Shown here: positions 25,925 through 33,319 of the stretch, piece after piece
How positions within the stretch are numbered: position 1 is the first letter of the stretch
How the letters are laid out: every line of letters starts with the position of its first letter
From: Hymenobacter perfusus
GTDB lineage: Bacteria; Bacteroidota; Bacteroidia; Cytophagales; Hymenobacteraceae
NCBI RefSeq assembly: GCF_003944765.1
Contig: NZ_RWIU01000009.1
Coordinates: 62,001 to 126,000 of the forward strand
Length of the DNA stretch: 64,000 nt
Direction: 5' to 3'
Notes under the pieces: model-generated
Told to the model about the DNA's origin: nothing
Database searches by the model: none
What the model saw: only the letters and a program-made list of their open reading frames with translations
Made by a program: the position numbers and the translations under genes

Positions 25925-25988
25925 GAATTACAGTTAAGAACGAGCCACATCGGTCAAGTCTTAATTACTAATTCTTAATTACTAATTC
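25925..25988. repeat. Word-repeat inverted repeat before hisG
   Basis: The left arm is GAATTACAGTTAAGAA. On the right, a 14-base word CTTAATTACTAATT occurs twice in tandem (25960-25987) and is complementary to it. The right arm ends 8 bases before the hisG ATG. Confidence 0.65.
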
Positions 25989-25996
25989 CCCACGAT

Positions 25997-26848
25997 ATGC
26001 TCCGTCTGGCCATCCAGAAATCGGGCCGCTTAAGCGAAGATTCCCTGAACCTGATTCGGGAATGCGGCATTAGCTTCCTCTCGGCTTCCTACAAGCTCAA
26101 AACCGAAGCCACCAACTTTCCCCTCGAAATCCTCTACCTGCGCGACGACGATATCCCCGGCTACGTGCAGGACGGCGTGGCCGACCTGGGCATCGTGGGC
26201 CAGAACGTGCTGGTGGAAGCCGGTTTCCCTGCTTTGGAAGTGGAAGGCCTGGGCTTCAGCAAGTGCCGCCTGAGTTTGGCCGTGCCCCGCGCTGCCTCCT
26301 ACGACTCGGTGCAGGACTTGCAGGGCGTGAACATTGCCACCTCGTACCCCCAGATTCTGGGCGCTTACCTCACCGAGCGCGGGGTGAAAGCCAATCTGCA
26401 CACCATCAGCGGCTCGGTGGAAATTGCCCCCAGCATCGGGCTGGCCGAGGCCATCTGTGATATTGTGAGCAGCGGCTCCACACTGCTGGGCAACGGCCTG
26501 CGCGAGGTGGAAACCGTATTCCGCTCCGAGGCCGTGCTCATTGCCAACCAGAACCTGAGCGCCGAGAAAAAGGAGCTGCTCGAGCAGTTGCAGTTCCGGA
26601 TGCAGGCCGTGCGCCGCGCCCGCCGCAACAAGTACATCATCCTCAACGCCCCCGTGGCGGCCCTGGATGCGGTGAAGCAGCTGCTGCCCGGCATCAAGTC
26701 GCCTACCATCACGCCGCTGGCCGAGGAAGGCTGGGTATCGGTGCAGTCGGTGGTAAACGAGGACGACTTCTGGCACATCACCAGCCAGCTCAAAGCCGTC
26801 GGCGCCGAAGGCATCCTGGTCCTCCCGATTGAGAAAATGATTTCCTGA
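25997..26848 (+). CDS. hisG: ATP phosphoribosyltransferase (long form)
   Basis: A 283-residue enzyme catalysing the first step of histidine synthesis, ATP + PRPP to phosphoribosyl-ATP. Residues about 1-210 are the two-lobed catalytic part (MLRLAIQKSGRLSEDSLNLI, GVADLGIVGQNVLVEAG). The PRPP-binding loop is ICDIVSSGSTLLGNGL. Residues about 210-283 are the ACT-like regulatory domain (YIILNAPVAALDAVKQLLPG, GILVLPIEKMIS). This is the long form that is feedback-inhibited by histidine and needs no HisZ. First structural gene after the leader. Confidence 0.96.
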   Translation: MLRLAIQKSGRLSEDSLNLIRECGISFLSASYKLKTEATNFPLEILYLRDDDIPGYVQDGVADLGIVGQNVLVEAGFPALEVEGLGFSKCRLSLAVPRAASYDSVQDLQGVNIATSYPQILGAYLTERGVKANLHTISGSVEIAPSIGLAEAICDIVSSGSTLLGNGLREVETVFRSEAVLIANQNLSAEKKELLEQLQFRMQAVRRARRNKYIILNAPVAALDAVKQLLPGIKSPTITPLAEEGWVSVQSVVNEDDFWHITSQLKAVGAEGILVLPIEKMIS

Positions 26849-26850
26849 TT

Positions 26851-26928
26851 AGTGCTCAGTTGTTAGTGCTTAGTGCCTAGTAAATGGGTTTTAAAATGCT
26901 AAGCACTAACAACTAAGCACCAAGCACT
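26851..26928. repeat. Stop-to-start gap-filling hairpin between hisG and hisD
   Basis: Arms 26851-26880 and 26899-26928 are built from the word TTAGTGCT / AGCACTAA; 30 bases with two or three mismatches and an 18-base loop. The left arm starts 2 bases after the hisG stop and the right arm ends 7 bases before the hisD ATG. Confidence 0.85.
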
Positions 26929-26935
26929 ATTCCAG

Positions 26936-28237
26936 ATGAACATCTTCCAATATCCATCCCAGCCGGAGTGGGCGGCGCTGCAGCAGCGGGCGGCCCAGCA
27001 GCAGGCCCAGGACGTGGAGCAGCGCGTGCAGCAGATTTTCGAGGACGTGCGCCAGCGCGGCGACGCGGCCCTGCTCGACTACGCCCGCCAGTTCGACGGG
27101 GCCGACCTCGCGGGCGGCCTGCGCGTGGGCCCTGAGGAACTGGCTGCCGCCGCGGCCCAGGTGCCTGCGGAGTTGCAAACGGCCATCCGGCAGGCGCACG
27201 CCAATATTCTGCGGTTCCACAAAGCGCAAATTCCGCAGGAGGAGCGCGTGGAAACCATGCCGGGCGTAACGTGCTGGCGGCGGGCGGTACCCGTGCAGCG
27301 CGTGGGCCTGTATATTCCGGGCGGCACCGCGCCGCTATTCAGCACCTTGCTGATGCTGGGCGTACCGGCCCGTTTGGCCGGCTGCCCTGAAATCGTGCTT
27401 TGCACGCCGCCGCAGAAGGACGGCTCGGTGAACCCCATCATTCTGTTCACGGCCCAGCTGCTGGGCATCAGCACCATCGTGAAAGCCGGCGGGGCCCAGG
27501 CCGTGGCCGCGCTGAGCGGCGGTACCGATTCAGTGCCCGCCGTGGACAAGATTTTCGGCCCCGGCAACCGGTACGTGACGGCCGCTAAACAGCTGGCCAC
27601 CCGCTACGGTGTGGCCATTGATATGCCGGCCGGGCCCTCGGAAGTGCTGGTTATTGCCGACGAATCCGCCACGCCGGCCTTCGTGGCCGCCGATCTGCTC
27701 AGCCAGGCCGAACACGGCCCCGACTCGCAGGTGATTCTGTTGTCGGATTCCCTGTCGATGCTGGATCAGACCAAAGCCGAGGTGGAGCGCCAGCTGCGGG
27801 AGCTGCCCCGGGCCGAGGTGGCCGCCCAGGCCCTCACCGAAAGCCGCGCCATTCTGCTGCGCACGCCGGAGGAAATGCTGTACTTCTCGAACCAGTATGC
27901 CCCCGAGCACCTGATTCTGGCCGTGCGCAACCCCGAGCAGTTGGCCGAAGGTGTCACCAACGCCGGCTCCGTATTCCTAGGCCATCTCACCCCGGAAGCC
28001 GTGGGCGACTACGCCTCGGGCACCAACCACACGCTGCCCACCAACGGCTACGCCCGCAACTACAGCGGCGTGTCGCTGGATTCGTTCCTGAAGAAAATCA
28101 CCTTCCAGCGCCTCACCCCTGAAGGCCTGTTGAACGTGGGCCCCGTGGTAGAAACTATGGCTGAAGCCGAAGGCCTCCGCGCCCACGCCCGCGCCGTCAC
28201 CCTCCGCCTGGAGGCGTTGGCTGGCGGGGAGGAGTAA
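26936..28237 (+). CDS. hisD: Histidinol dehydrogenase
   Basis: A 433-residue zinc enzyme oxidising histidinol to histidine in two NAD-dependent steps. Visible signatures: GLYIPGGTAPLFSTLLMLG, GPGNRYVTAAKQLA, DMPAGPSEVLVIAD, the zinc-site block SQAEHGPDSQVILL, the catalytic Glu-His pair in QYAPEHLILA, and DYASGTNHTLPTNG. Length is normal. It is the second gene of the operon, as in many Bacteroidota. Confidence 0.96.
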   Translation: MNIFQYPSQPEWAALQQRAAQQQAQDVEQRVQQIFEDVRQRGDAALLDYARQFDGADLAGGLRVGPEELAAAAAQVPAELQTAIRQAHANILRFHKAQIPQEERVETMPGVTCWRRAVPVQRVGLYIPGGTAPLFSTLLMLGVPARLAGCPEIVLCTPPQKDGSVNPIILFTAQLLGISTIVKAGGAQAVAALSGGTDSVPAVDKIFGPGNRYVTAAKQLATRYGVAIDMPAGPSEVLVIADESATPAFVAADLLSQAEHGPDSQVILLSDSLSMLDQTKAEVERQLRELPRAEVAAQALTESRAILLRTPEEMLYFSNQYAPEHLILAVRNPEQLAEGVTNAGSVFLGHLTPEAVGDYASGTNHTLPTNGYARNYSGVSLDSFLKKITFQRLTPEGLLNVGPVVETMAEAEGLRAHARAVTLRLEALAGGEE

Positions 28238-28256
28238 TGATTGGATAGAGTCGAAC

Positions 28257-28285
28257 GTCATTCCGAGCCCCACGAGGAATATCGC
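28257..28285. repeat. Single arm of the GTCAT-GAGC family
   Basis: GTCATTCCGAGCCCCACGAG followed by GAATATC. The internal stem is TTCC/GGAA. No second arm is found in this gap, so it is a solo copy. Confidence 0.7.
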
Positions 28286-28314
28286 TTGTTGACGCCAAAA
28301 CGACAACCGCTCCA

Positions 28315-28340
28315 TAGCCCAGGGTTTAAACCCTGGGCTA
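28315..28340. repeat. Perfect 26-base palindrome centred on GTTTAAAC
   Basis: TAGCCCAGGGTTT is followed directly by its own reverse complement, with no loop. It lies in the hisD-hisC gap. Confidence 0.9.
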
Positions 28341-28365
28341 CTGAACCGCCGCCTGACGCTCTACA

Positions 28366-28405
28366 AAATCCGTGAAATCCGAATAATCCGTTTAAATCCG
28401 TGATT
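28366..28405. repeat. AATCCG word repeat directly before hisC
   Basis: Four copies of AATCCG (in contexts AATCCGTG, AATCCGAA, AATCCGTT, AATCCGTG) within 40 bases, ending one base before the hisC ATG. No complementary arm is seen in this gap. Confidence 0.75.
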
Positions 28406-28406
28406 C

Positions 28407-29459
28407 ATGTTCAACCTCGATAGCCTCGTACGCCCCAACCTGCGGGATATGAAGCCTTACTCGTCGGCCCGCGACGAATTTCAGGGCGAGGCCCAGGTCA
28501 TGCTCGACGCCAACGAGAACAGCCTCGGCAGCGCCGGCCCCGACCAGTTCAACCGCTACCCCGACCCGCTGCAGCGCGCCGTGAAGCAGGAGCTGGCCCA
28601 GCTCAAAGCCGTACGTCCCGAGCAGATCTTCCTCGGCAACGGCTCCGATGAGGCCATCGACCTGCTGGTGCGCCTCACCTGCGTGCCCGGCCACGACAGC
28701 CTGCTCATCCTGCCGCCCACCTACGGCATGTACGAGGTGGCTGCCAACCTGAATGATGTGCGCGTAGAGCGCCTGCAGCTGACGCCCGACTTCCAGCTCT
28801 CGCCCGAAATAGTGGCCGGCGTGCTGGCTTCCGACGCCAAAATCGTGTGGCTCTGTTCGCCCAACAACCCCACTGGCAACCTGCTCCACGCCGAAGCCAT
28901 CGAGGAAATTCTGCGCGGTTTCCGTGGACTGGTAGTGGTAGATGAGGCTTACGCCGATTTCGCCGCCGCCCCCAGCTGGACCACCCGCCTGGCCGAATTT
29001 CCCAACCTGGTGGTGCTGCAAACCTTCTCCAAAGCCTGGGGCCTGGCGGGCCTGCGCCTGGGCATGGCCTTCGCCTCGCCGGCAGTCATCGGCTACCTCA
29101 ACAAGATCAAGCCGCCTTACAACGTGTCGGAAGCCACCCAGCGCTTCGCCCTGCAGGCCCTGCGCGACGCCGACCGGTTTGAGGCGCTGCGCCAGCAGCT
29201 GCTGGTAGGCCGCGACTGGCTACAGGAGCGCCTGCCCGCGCTGCCCATCGTGGCGGAGGTGTTTCCCTCGGATGCCAACTTCCTGCTGGTCCGTTTCCGT
29301 CCCGATGCCACGGCCGTGTACGATTTCCTGGTCGCCCGGGGCATCATCGTGCGCAACCGCACCACCCAGCCCGGCTGCGCCGGCACGCTCCGCCTCACCG
29401 TGGGTACCCCCGCCGAGAACGAGCTGCTGCTCCAGGCCCTGCGGGAGTTTGCGGGGTAG
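28407..29459 (+). CDS. hisC: Histidinol-phosphate aminotransferase
   Basis: A 350-residue fold-type I PLP enzyme converting imidazole acetol phosphate to histidinol phosphate with glutamate. Signatures: MLDANENSLGS at the N-terminus, GNGSDEAIDLLVR, CSPNNPTGN, VVDEAYADF, the PLP-binding Lys in TFSKAWGLAGLRLG, and FLLVRFRPDA near the C-terminus. The start at 28407 is set by the family N-terminus MFNLDSLVRPN. Confidence 0.95.
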   Translation: MFNLDSLVRPNLRDMKPYSSARDEFQGEAQVMLDANENSLGSAGPDQFNRYPDPLQRAVKQELAQLKAVRPEQIFLGNGSDEAIDLLVRLTCVPGHDSLLILPPTYGMYEVAANLNDVRVERLQLTPDFQLSPEIVAGVLASDAKIVWLCSPNNPTGNLLHAEAIEEILRGFRGLVVVDEAYADFAAAPSWTTRLAEFPNLVVLQTFSKAWGLAGLRLGMAFASPAVIGYLNKIKPPYNVSEATQRFALQALRDADRFEALRQQLLVGRDWLQERLPALPIVAEVFPSDANFLLVRFRPDATAVYDFLVARGIIVRNRTTQPGCAGTLRLTVGTPAENELLLQALREFAG

Positions 29460-29480
29460 TATATATAAGGAGTAAAGAAC

Positions 29481-29512
29481 GTCATGCTGAGCTCGCCGAA
29501 GCATCTCTACCG
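29481..29512. repeat. Single arm of the GTCAT-GAGC family
   Basis: GTCATGCTGAGCTCGCCGAA followed by GCATCTCTACCG; nearly the same as the left arm of the copy at 33168-33277, but without a partner. It lies between hisC and the Imm50 gene. Internal stem TGCT/AGCA. Confidence 0.75.
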
Positions 29513-29538
29513 TTTCGTTCGTTAATCAAGTCCGAGCC

Positions 29539-29949
29539 ATGAGCGAAAATCCTGTGATTGGCCGGATAGCCAATGCGTCTCTAGTTCTTCAGCACTTCGG
29601 TTACTGGCCCAGCTTTCACGATGCGGAAGTGAAGAAAGTGACCTTTGAAGCCAATCCGGGCTATTATCCAACGGTTACTTTTGTGCTTGCTGCATTTGAG
29701 ACGACAGCGTCAACCGATGAGCGGGGATACTTTCGTCAGGCCAAGCACTGCGAAATCGAACTTCGGTTTACAGGCATCAAGGAAATCCACTTTGATGGAT
29801 TCGGTCATCAAAATGTCATCTTCAGTTTAGAATTTGACGAGCAAGACGTTGGCCTCACCTGCACGCTCGACTCGGCGGTCGGTCTGGATGCTTTCATTGT
29901 TGCGCAAGCTGCTGAGATTGTAAGTTTGACTCCCATACTCCCTATATAA
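29539..29949 (+). CDS. Imm50-family immunity-like protein
   Basis: A 136-residue cytoplasmic protein without signal or membrane segment. The N-terminal FGYWPSFHDAEVKKVTF is the hallmark W-P-S-F-H-D-A-E motif I associate with Imm50, a family of immunity proteins from polymorphic toxin systems. The remainder is beta-rich (PTVTFVLAAFETT, CEIELRFTGIKEIHFDGFG). No toxin gene adjoins it, so it may be an orphan antidote. Base composition is clearly more AT-rich than the his genes on both sides, suggesting later arrival. It ends 8 bases before the kinase gene. Assignment rests on recall of the family motif. Confidence 0.6.
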   Translation: MSENPVIGRIANASLVLQHFGYWPSFHDAEVKKVTFEANPGYYPTVTFVLAAFETTASTDERGYFRQAKHCEIELRFTGIKEIHFDGFGHQNVIFSLEFDEQDVGLTCTLDSAVGLDAFIVAQAAEIVSLTPILPI

Positions 29950-29957
29950 TCCCTACC

Positions 29958-30407
29958 ATGCAGCTCGTGCTGTTCTGCGGAATTCAAGCTACCGGGAAAT
30001 CGACTTTTTATCAACAGCGGTTTTTCCACTCCCACGTGCGCATCAGCATGGACCTGCTGCGCACGCGCCACCGGGAACGGCGGTTGCTGGAGTTGTGCCT
30101 GGAAACTCAGCAGTGCTGCGTGATAGATAATACAAACCCCACGCAGGCTGAGCGGGCCGTGTACCTGGCGGCGGCCCGGGCGGCGGGGTTCGAAGTGGTC
30201 GGTTACTTTTTTCAATCGGTGGCGGCGGAGGCCCTGGTGCGCAACCAGCAGCGCCCGCCGGAGCGGCAGATACCCGACAAGGGTATTCGGGCCACTCGCA
30301 ACCGGTTGGAATTGCCCACCCGTGCCGAGGGCTTTGACCAGTTATACTTTGTGCGGGTGCTCAATAATCAGGCGTTTGACGTTACCAGTTGGCAAGATGA
30401 AATTTAA
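29958..30407 (+). CDS. T4 Pnkp-like P-loop kinase (putative RNA 5'-kinase)
   Basis: A 149-residue single-domain P-loop kinase. Walker A is G8-IQAT-GKST16. The segment RISMDLLRTRH supplies Asp32 and Arg35, spaced exactly as the essential D-x-x-R of T4 polynucleotide kinase. CVIDNTNPTQAERAVYL is the second strand plus substrate segment. QQRPPERQIPDKGI is an Arg-rich lid. There is no phosphatase or ligase domain. The stop codon lies 11 bases into the following Thg1-like gene, so the two are translationally coupled. This strongly suggests a joint role: phosphorylating 5'-OH RNA ends before the Thg1-like enzyme acts (inference). A small-molecule kinase is the alternative. Confidence 0.7.
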   Translation: MQLVLFCGIQATGKSTFYQQRFFHSHVRISMDLLRTRHRERRLLELCLETQQCCVIDNTNPTQAERAVYLAAARAAGFEVVGYFFQSVAAEALVRNQQRPPERQIPDKGIRATRNRLELPTRAEGFDQLYFVRVLNNQAFDVTSWQDEI

Positions 30408-31158
30408 CGACCTCGACGCGCGGTTGCGGGTATTCGAAACCGCTCACGACCACTGCGCTTTGCCCGGCCTTTACCTGGTGGCCCGTTTAGACGGGCGTGG
30501 CTTCACCCGCCTAACGAAGGAAATACACCCTTTCGAGGCTCCCTTCGACGTGCGGATGCGCGACTATATGGCCGAAACCACCCGGCATTTGCTGGAATGT
30601 GGGTTCCGGATGGTCTACGGCTACACCCAGAGCGACGAAATTTCCCTGTTGCTGCATCCTGTCGAGGATTCCTTCGGCCGTAAGCTGCGCAAGTATACGT
30701 CGGTGCTGGCCGGGGAGGCCTCAGCCAAATTTTCCCTGTTGCTGGGTGACGTCGGCGTTTTTGACTGCCGGATTTCTCAGCTGCCGCGCCGGGAGAATGT
30801 GGTGGACTATTTTCGGTGGCGGCAGGAAGATGCTGGCCGTAACTCCCTGAACGCCCATTGCTACTGGCTACTGCGCAAACAGGGCAGCTCTGTAGCCGAA
30901 GCTACGGCGCAGGTAAAAGGCCAGCGGACTGCCACTAAGCACGATTTGCTGTTCGCGCACGGCATTAATTATAATGATTTGCCGGCCTGGCAAAAGCGGG
31001 GCTTAGGTTTTTACTGGGAAGAGTATCCGAAATCCGGCCTCAACCCGCACACGCAGGAGCCCGTGGAAACGATGCGCCGGCGACTCGCGCTTAATCTGGA
31101 ATTGCCGCTGGGCGATGCTTACGCGGATTTCATCCGGACCCTTTTGCCGGCCGCCTGA
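30397..31158 (+). CDS. Thg1-like tRNA 5'-end 3'-5' nucleotidyltransferase
   Basis: A 253-residue member of the tRNA(His) guanylyltransferase family. The two-metal catalytic carboxylates are present: Asp32 in ARLDGRGFTRL and Asp80-Glu81 in YTQSDEISLLL. Further family blocks are RKYTSVLAGEASAKFS, VFDCRISQLP, and NSLNAHCYWLLRKQG in place of the eukaryotic H-I-N-N-L-Y-N segment. Eukaryotic Thg1 adds G-1 to tRNA-His; bacterial Thg1-like proteins repair 5'-truncated tRNAs by templated 3'-5' addition. The start is the ATG at 30397, which overlaps the kinase gene by 11 bases. It sits between hisC and hisB, which may be a coincidence of insertion or a link to tRNA-His. Confidence 0.88.
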   Translation: MKFNDLDARLRVFETAHDHCALPGLYLVARLDGRGFTRLTKEIHPFEAPFDVRMRDYMAETTRHLLECGFRMVYGYTQSDEISLLLHPVEDSFGRKLRKYTSVLAGEASAKFSLLLGDVGVFDCRISQLPRRENVVDYFRWRQEDAGRNSLNAHCYWLLRKQGSSVAEATAQVKGQRTATKHDLLFAHGINYNDLPAWQKRGLGFYWEEYPKSGLNPHTQEPVETMRRRLALNLELPLGDAYADFIRTLLPAA

Positions 31159-31231
31159 GTAAGACGGCGGCTGTTTCTTTGTTTATTCCCGGCTGTCGGA
31201 TTGTAGTGATCCGGCACCAAGATTTCTTTTC

Positions 31232-32344
31232 ATGAAAAAAGTACTCTTCATTGACCGCGACGGGACCATCCTCATCGAGCCTCCGACGGATTTTCAGGTG
31301 GACGCGTTGACGCGGGAAAAATTTCAGTTTGTGCCCGGCGCCATCACGGGTCTGGCCCGCATTGCCCGCGAGCTGGATTATGAGCTGGTGCTGGTGAGCA
31401 ACCAGGACGGCCTCGGCACCGCCAGCTACCCGGAGAATACCTTCTGGCCGGCGCACAATATGATGCTCGACGTGCTGCGCTCGGAAGGAGTAGAGTTTGC
31501 GGCCGAGCACATCGACCGGAGCTTCCCCCACGAGAACCTGCCCACCCGCAAGCCCGGCACCGGCATGCTCACCCAGTACCTGGGCGAGGGCAGCGGCTAC
31601 GACCTCAAAAATTCCTTTGTCATCGGCGACCGGCTGACCGACGTGGAGCTGGCCCAGAACCTGGGCTGCCAGTCCATCCTGCTGAAGCCGGAAGGGGAGG
31701 ATGACGAGCGCGCCGCGCTGACGACCATGAGCTGGGAAAAAATATACCAGTTTCTGCGGTTGCCCGCCCGCACCGCCGTGGTACAACGCGACACGAACGA
31801 AACCAAAATCAGCATCGAGCTCAACCTCGACGGCAACGGCCGCCCCGAGATGCACACTGGTCTGGGCTTCTTCGACCACATGCTCGACCAGCTCAGCAAG
31901 CACTCGGGCGTGGATATGAAAATCACGGTGCAGGGCGACCTCCACATCGACGAGCACCACACCATCGAGGACACGGCCATTGCCCTGGGCGAAGCATTCA
32001 CCCAGGCCCTCGGCGACAAGCGCGGCCTGGCCCGCTACGGCTTCCTGCTGCCCATGGACGACGTGCTGGCTCAGGCCGCCATCGACTTCTCGGGCCGTCC
32101 CTGGATTGTGTGGGATGCCGAGTTCAAGCGCGAGAAAATAGGGGATATGCCCTGCGAAATGTTTTACCATTTCTTCAAGAGCTTCTCCGACGCCGCCCGC
32201 TGCAACCTCAACATCAAAGCCGAGGGGCAGAACGAGCACCACAAGATCGAAGCTATCTTCAAGGCCGTAGCCAAGTCCATCAAAATGGCCCTGGTGCGTG
32301 ACGCCGGCCGCATGGAAATCCCGAGCACCAAAGGTATTCTGTAA
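31232..32344 (+). CDS. hisB: Bifunctional histidinol-phosphatase / imidazoleglycerol-phosphate dehydratase
   Basis: A 370-residue fusion. Residues 1-165 are the HAD-type histidinol-phosphate phosphatase (VLFIDRDGTILIEPP with the nucleophile Asp, VSNQDGLGT, and the Cys/His zinc loop region FPHENLPTRKP, which lacks the full Cys set). Residues about 180-370 are IGP dehydratase, with the metal-binding blocks GLGFFDHMLDQLSKHSGV, DEHHTIEDTAIALGEAF and KAEGQNEHHKIEAIFKAVAK. The fused form is typical of enterobacteria and of many Bacteroidota. It resumes the his order after the three inserted genes. Confidence 0.95.
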   Translation: MKKVLFIDRDGTILIEPPTDFQVDALTREKFQFVPGAITGLARIARELDYELVLVSNQDGLGTASYPENTFWPAHNMMLDVLRSEGVEFAAEHIDRSFPHENLPTRKPGTGMLTQYLGEGSGYDLKNSFVIGDRLTDVELAQNLGCQSILLKPEGEDDERAALTTMSWEKIYQFLRLPARTAVVQRDTNETKISIELNLDGNGRPEMHTGLGFFDHMLDQLSKHSGVDMKITVQGDLHIDEHHTIEDTAIALGEAFTQALGDKRGLARYGFLLPMDDVLAQAAIDFSGRPWIVWDAEFKREKIGDMPCEMFYHFFKSFSDAARCNLNIKAEGQNEHHKIEAIFKAVAKSIKMALVRDAGRMEIPSTKGIL

Positions 32345-32374
32345 TTTACTCATTTGTTTAAACAAATGAGTAAA
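32345..32374. repeat. Perfect 30-base palindrome centred on GTTTAAAC
   Basis: TTTACTCATTTGTTT is followed by its exact reverse complement, starting on the base after the hisB stop codon. Confidence 0.9.
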
Positions 32375-32406
32375 GAGTTACTGAGATGTGAATTGCGCGC
32401 ATAATT

Positions 32407-32491
32407 GTCAGCCTGAGTGGAGCAAAGGACCTTATCACATTGCATCGATTCGTGCTACCGTAATAAGGCCCTTCGCTGCAATCAGGCTGAC
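32407..32491. repeat. GTCAT-GAGC family palindrome, copy 4
   Basis: The left arm starts GTCAGCCTGAGTGGAGCAAA and the right ends CAATCAGGCTGAC. A more divergent copy; the internal arm stem is CCT/AGG. It lies between two GTTTAAAC palindromes in the hisB-hisH gap. Confidence 0.8.
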
Positions 32492-32518
32492 GGTTTATAA
32501 GCAGAAACTCCCTTAAAC

Positions 32519-32534
32519 ATTTGTTTAAACAAAA
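32519..32534. repeat. Second GTTTAAAC palindrome of the hisB-hisH gap
   Basis: ATTTGTTTAAACAAAA; its core repeats the core of the 30-base palindrome at 32345-32374. Confidence 0.75.
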
Positions 32535-32567
32535 GAATAAACAACGTCTTTCACTCGATATGTTCAA

Positions 32568-33158
32568 ATGGAAATAGCCATAGTAGATTATAAAGGCGGC
32601 AACGTGCAGTCGGTACTGTTTGCGCTGGAACGGCTGGGCGTGCAGGCCACGCTCACGGCCGACCACGACGTGATTCGCCGCGCCGATAAGGTGCTGTTCC
32701 CGGGCGAAGGTGAGGCTGCCTCCGCCATGAAGGAGCTGCGCGCCCAGGGCCTGCACGAGCTGCTGCCCACGCTTACGCAACCGTTCCTGGGTATCTGCCT
32801 GGGCATGCAGCTGCTGGGCCGCCACACCCAGGAGGGCGGCGGCACCGAGCTGCTTGGTATCCTCCCGTTTGATGTGGTGCGGTTCCAGGCCACCGCTGAG
32901 TACAAAGTGCCGCACATGGGCTGGAACAACCTGCAGGCGTTGCGCGGTCCGCTGTTTGAAGGCCTCAGCGCCGAGGACTACGTGTACTTCGTGCACAGCT
33001 ACTACGCCCCGGTAGGCGAGTATACTATTGCCGAGGCCGCGTACCCCGCGCCGTTCAGCGCCGCCGTGCAGCACGAGAACTTCTACGCCGTGCAGTTCCA
33101 CACCGAAAAGAGCGGCCCCGTCGGCACCCGTATCCTGGAAAACTTTCTCAAGCTGTAA
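32568..33158 (+). CDS. hisH: Imidazole glycerol phosphate synthase, glutaminase subunit
   Basis: A 196-residue class I glutamine amidotransferase. The nucleophile Cys is in FLGICLGMQLLGRHT, and the His-Glu of the triad in YAVQFHTEKSGPVG; the oxyanion region is FPGEGEA. It supplies ammonia to HisF (34141). The N-terminus MEIAIVDYKGGNVQSV fits the family. Confidence 0.96.
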   Translation: MEIAIVDYKGGNVQSVLFALERLGVQATLTADHDVIRRADKVLFPGEGEAASAMKELRAQGLHELLPTLTQPFLGICLGMQLLGRHTQEGGGTELLGILPFDVVRFQATAEYKVPHMGWNNLQALRGPLFEGLSAEDYVYFVHSYYAPVGEYTIAEAAYPAPFSAAVQHENFYAVQFHTEKSGPVGTRILENFLKL

Positions 33159-33167
33159 GCCCGTGAT

Positions 33168-33277
33168 AAAAGAACAGTCATGCTGAGCTTGTCGAAGCAT
33201 ATCTACCGCTTCGTTGTGGTAGTACTTGATTACCCTCGGTAGAGATGCTTCGGCTCCGCTCAGCATGACGTTCTTTT
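33168..33277. repeat. GTCAT-GAGC family palindrome, copy 5
   Basis: Left arm AAAAGAACAGTCATGCTGAG... and right arm ...CTCAGCATGACGTTCTTTT pair over about 40 bases. The internal arm stem is TGCT/AGCA. The stem extends beyond the GTCAT ends by 8 bases. It fills the hisH-hisA gap. Confidence 0.85.
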
Positions 33278-33319
33278 GATCCGCTACCAGCATCAACAGC
33301 ACCAAGCCCTAATTCCAAC

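Noticed and set aside
29539..29949. A toxin partner for the Imm50-like protein
   Set aside because: No toxin-like gene is next to it; the kinase and Thg1-like protein have clear other folds.
31130..32365. Minus-strand open frame of 411 codons opposite hisB
   Set aside because: Antisense to a fully recognised hisB; no independent evidence.
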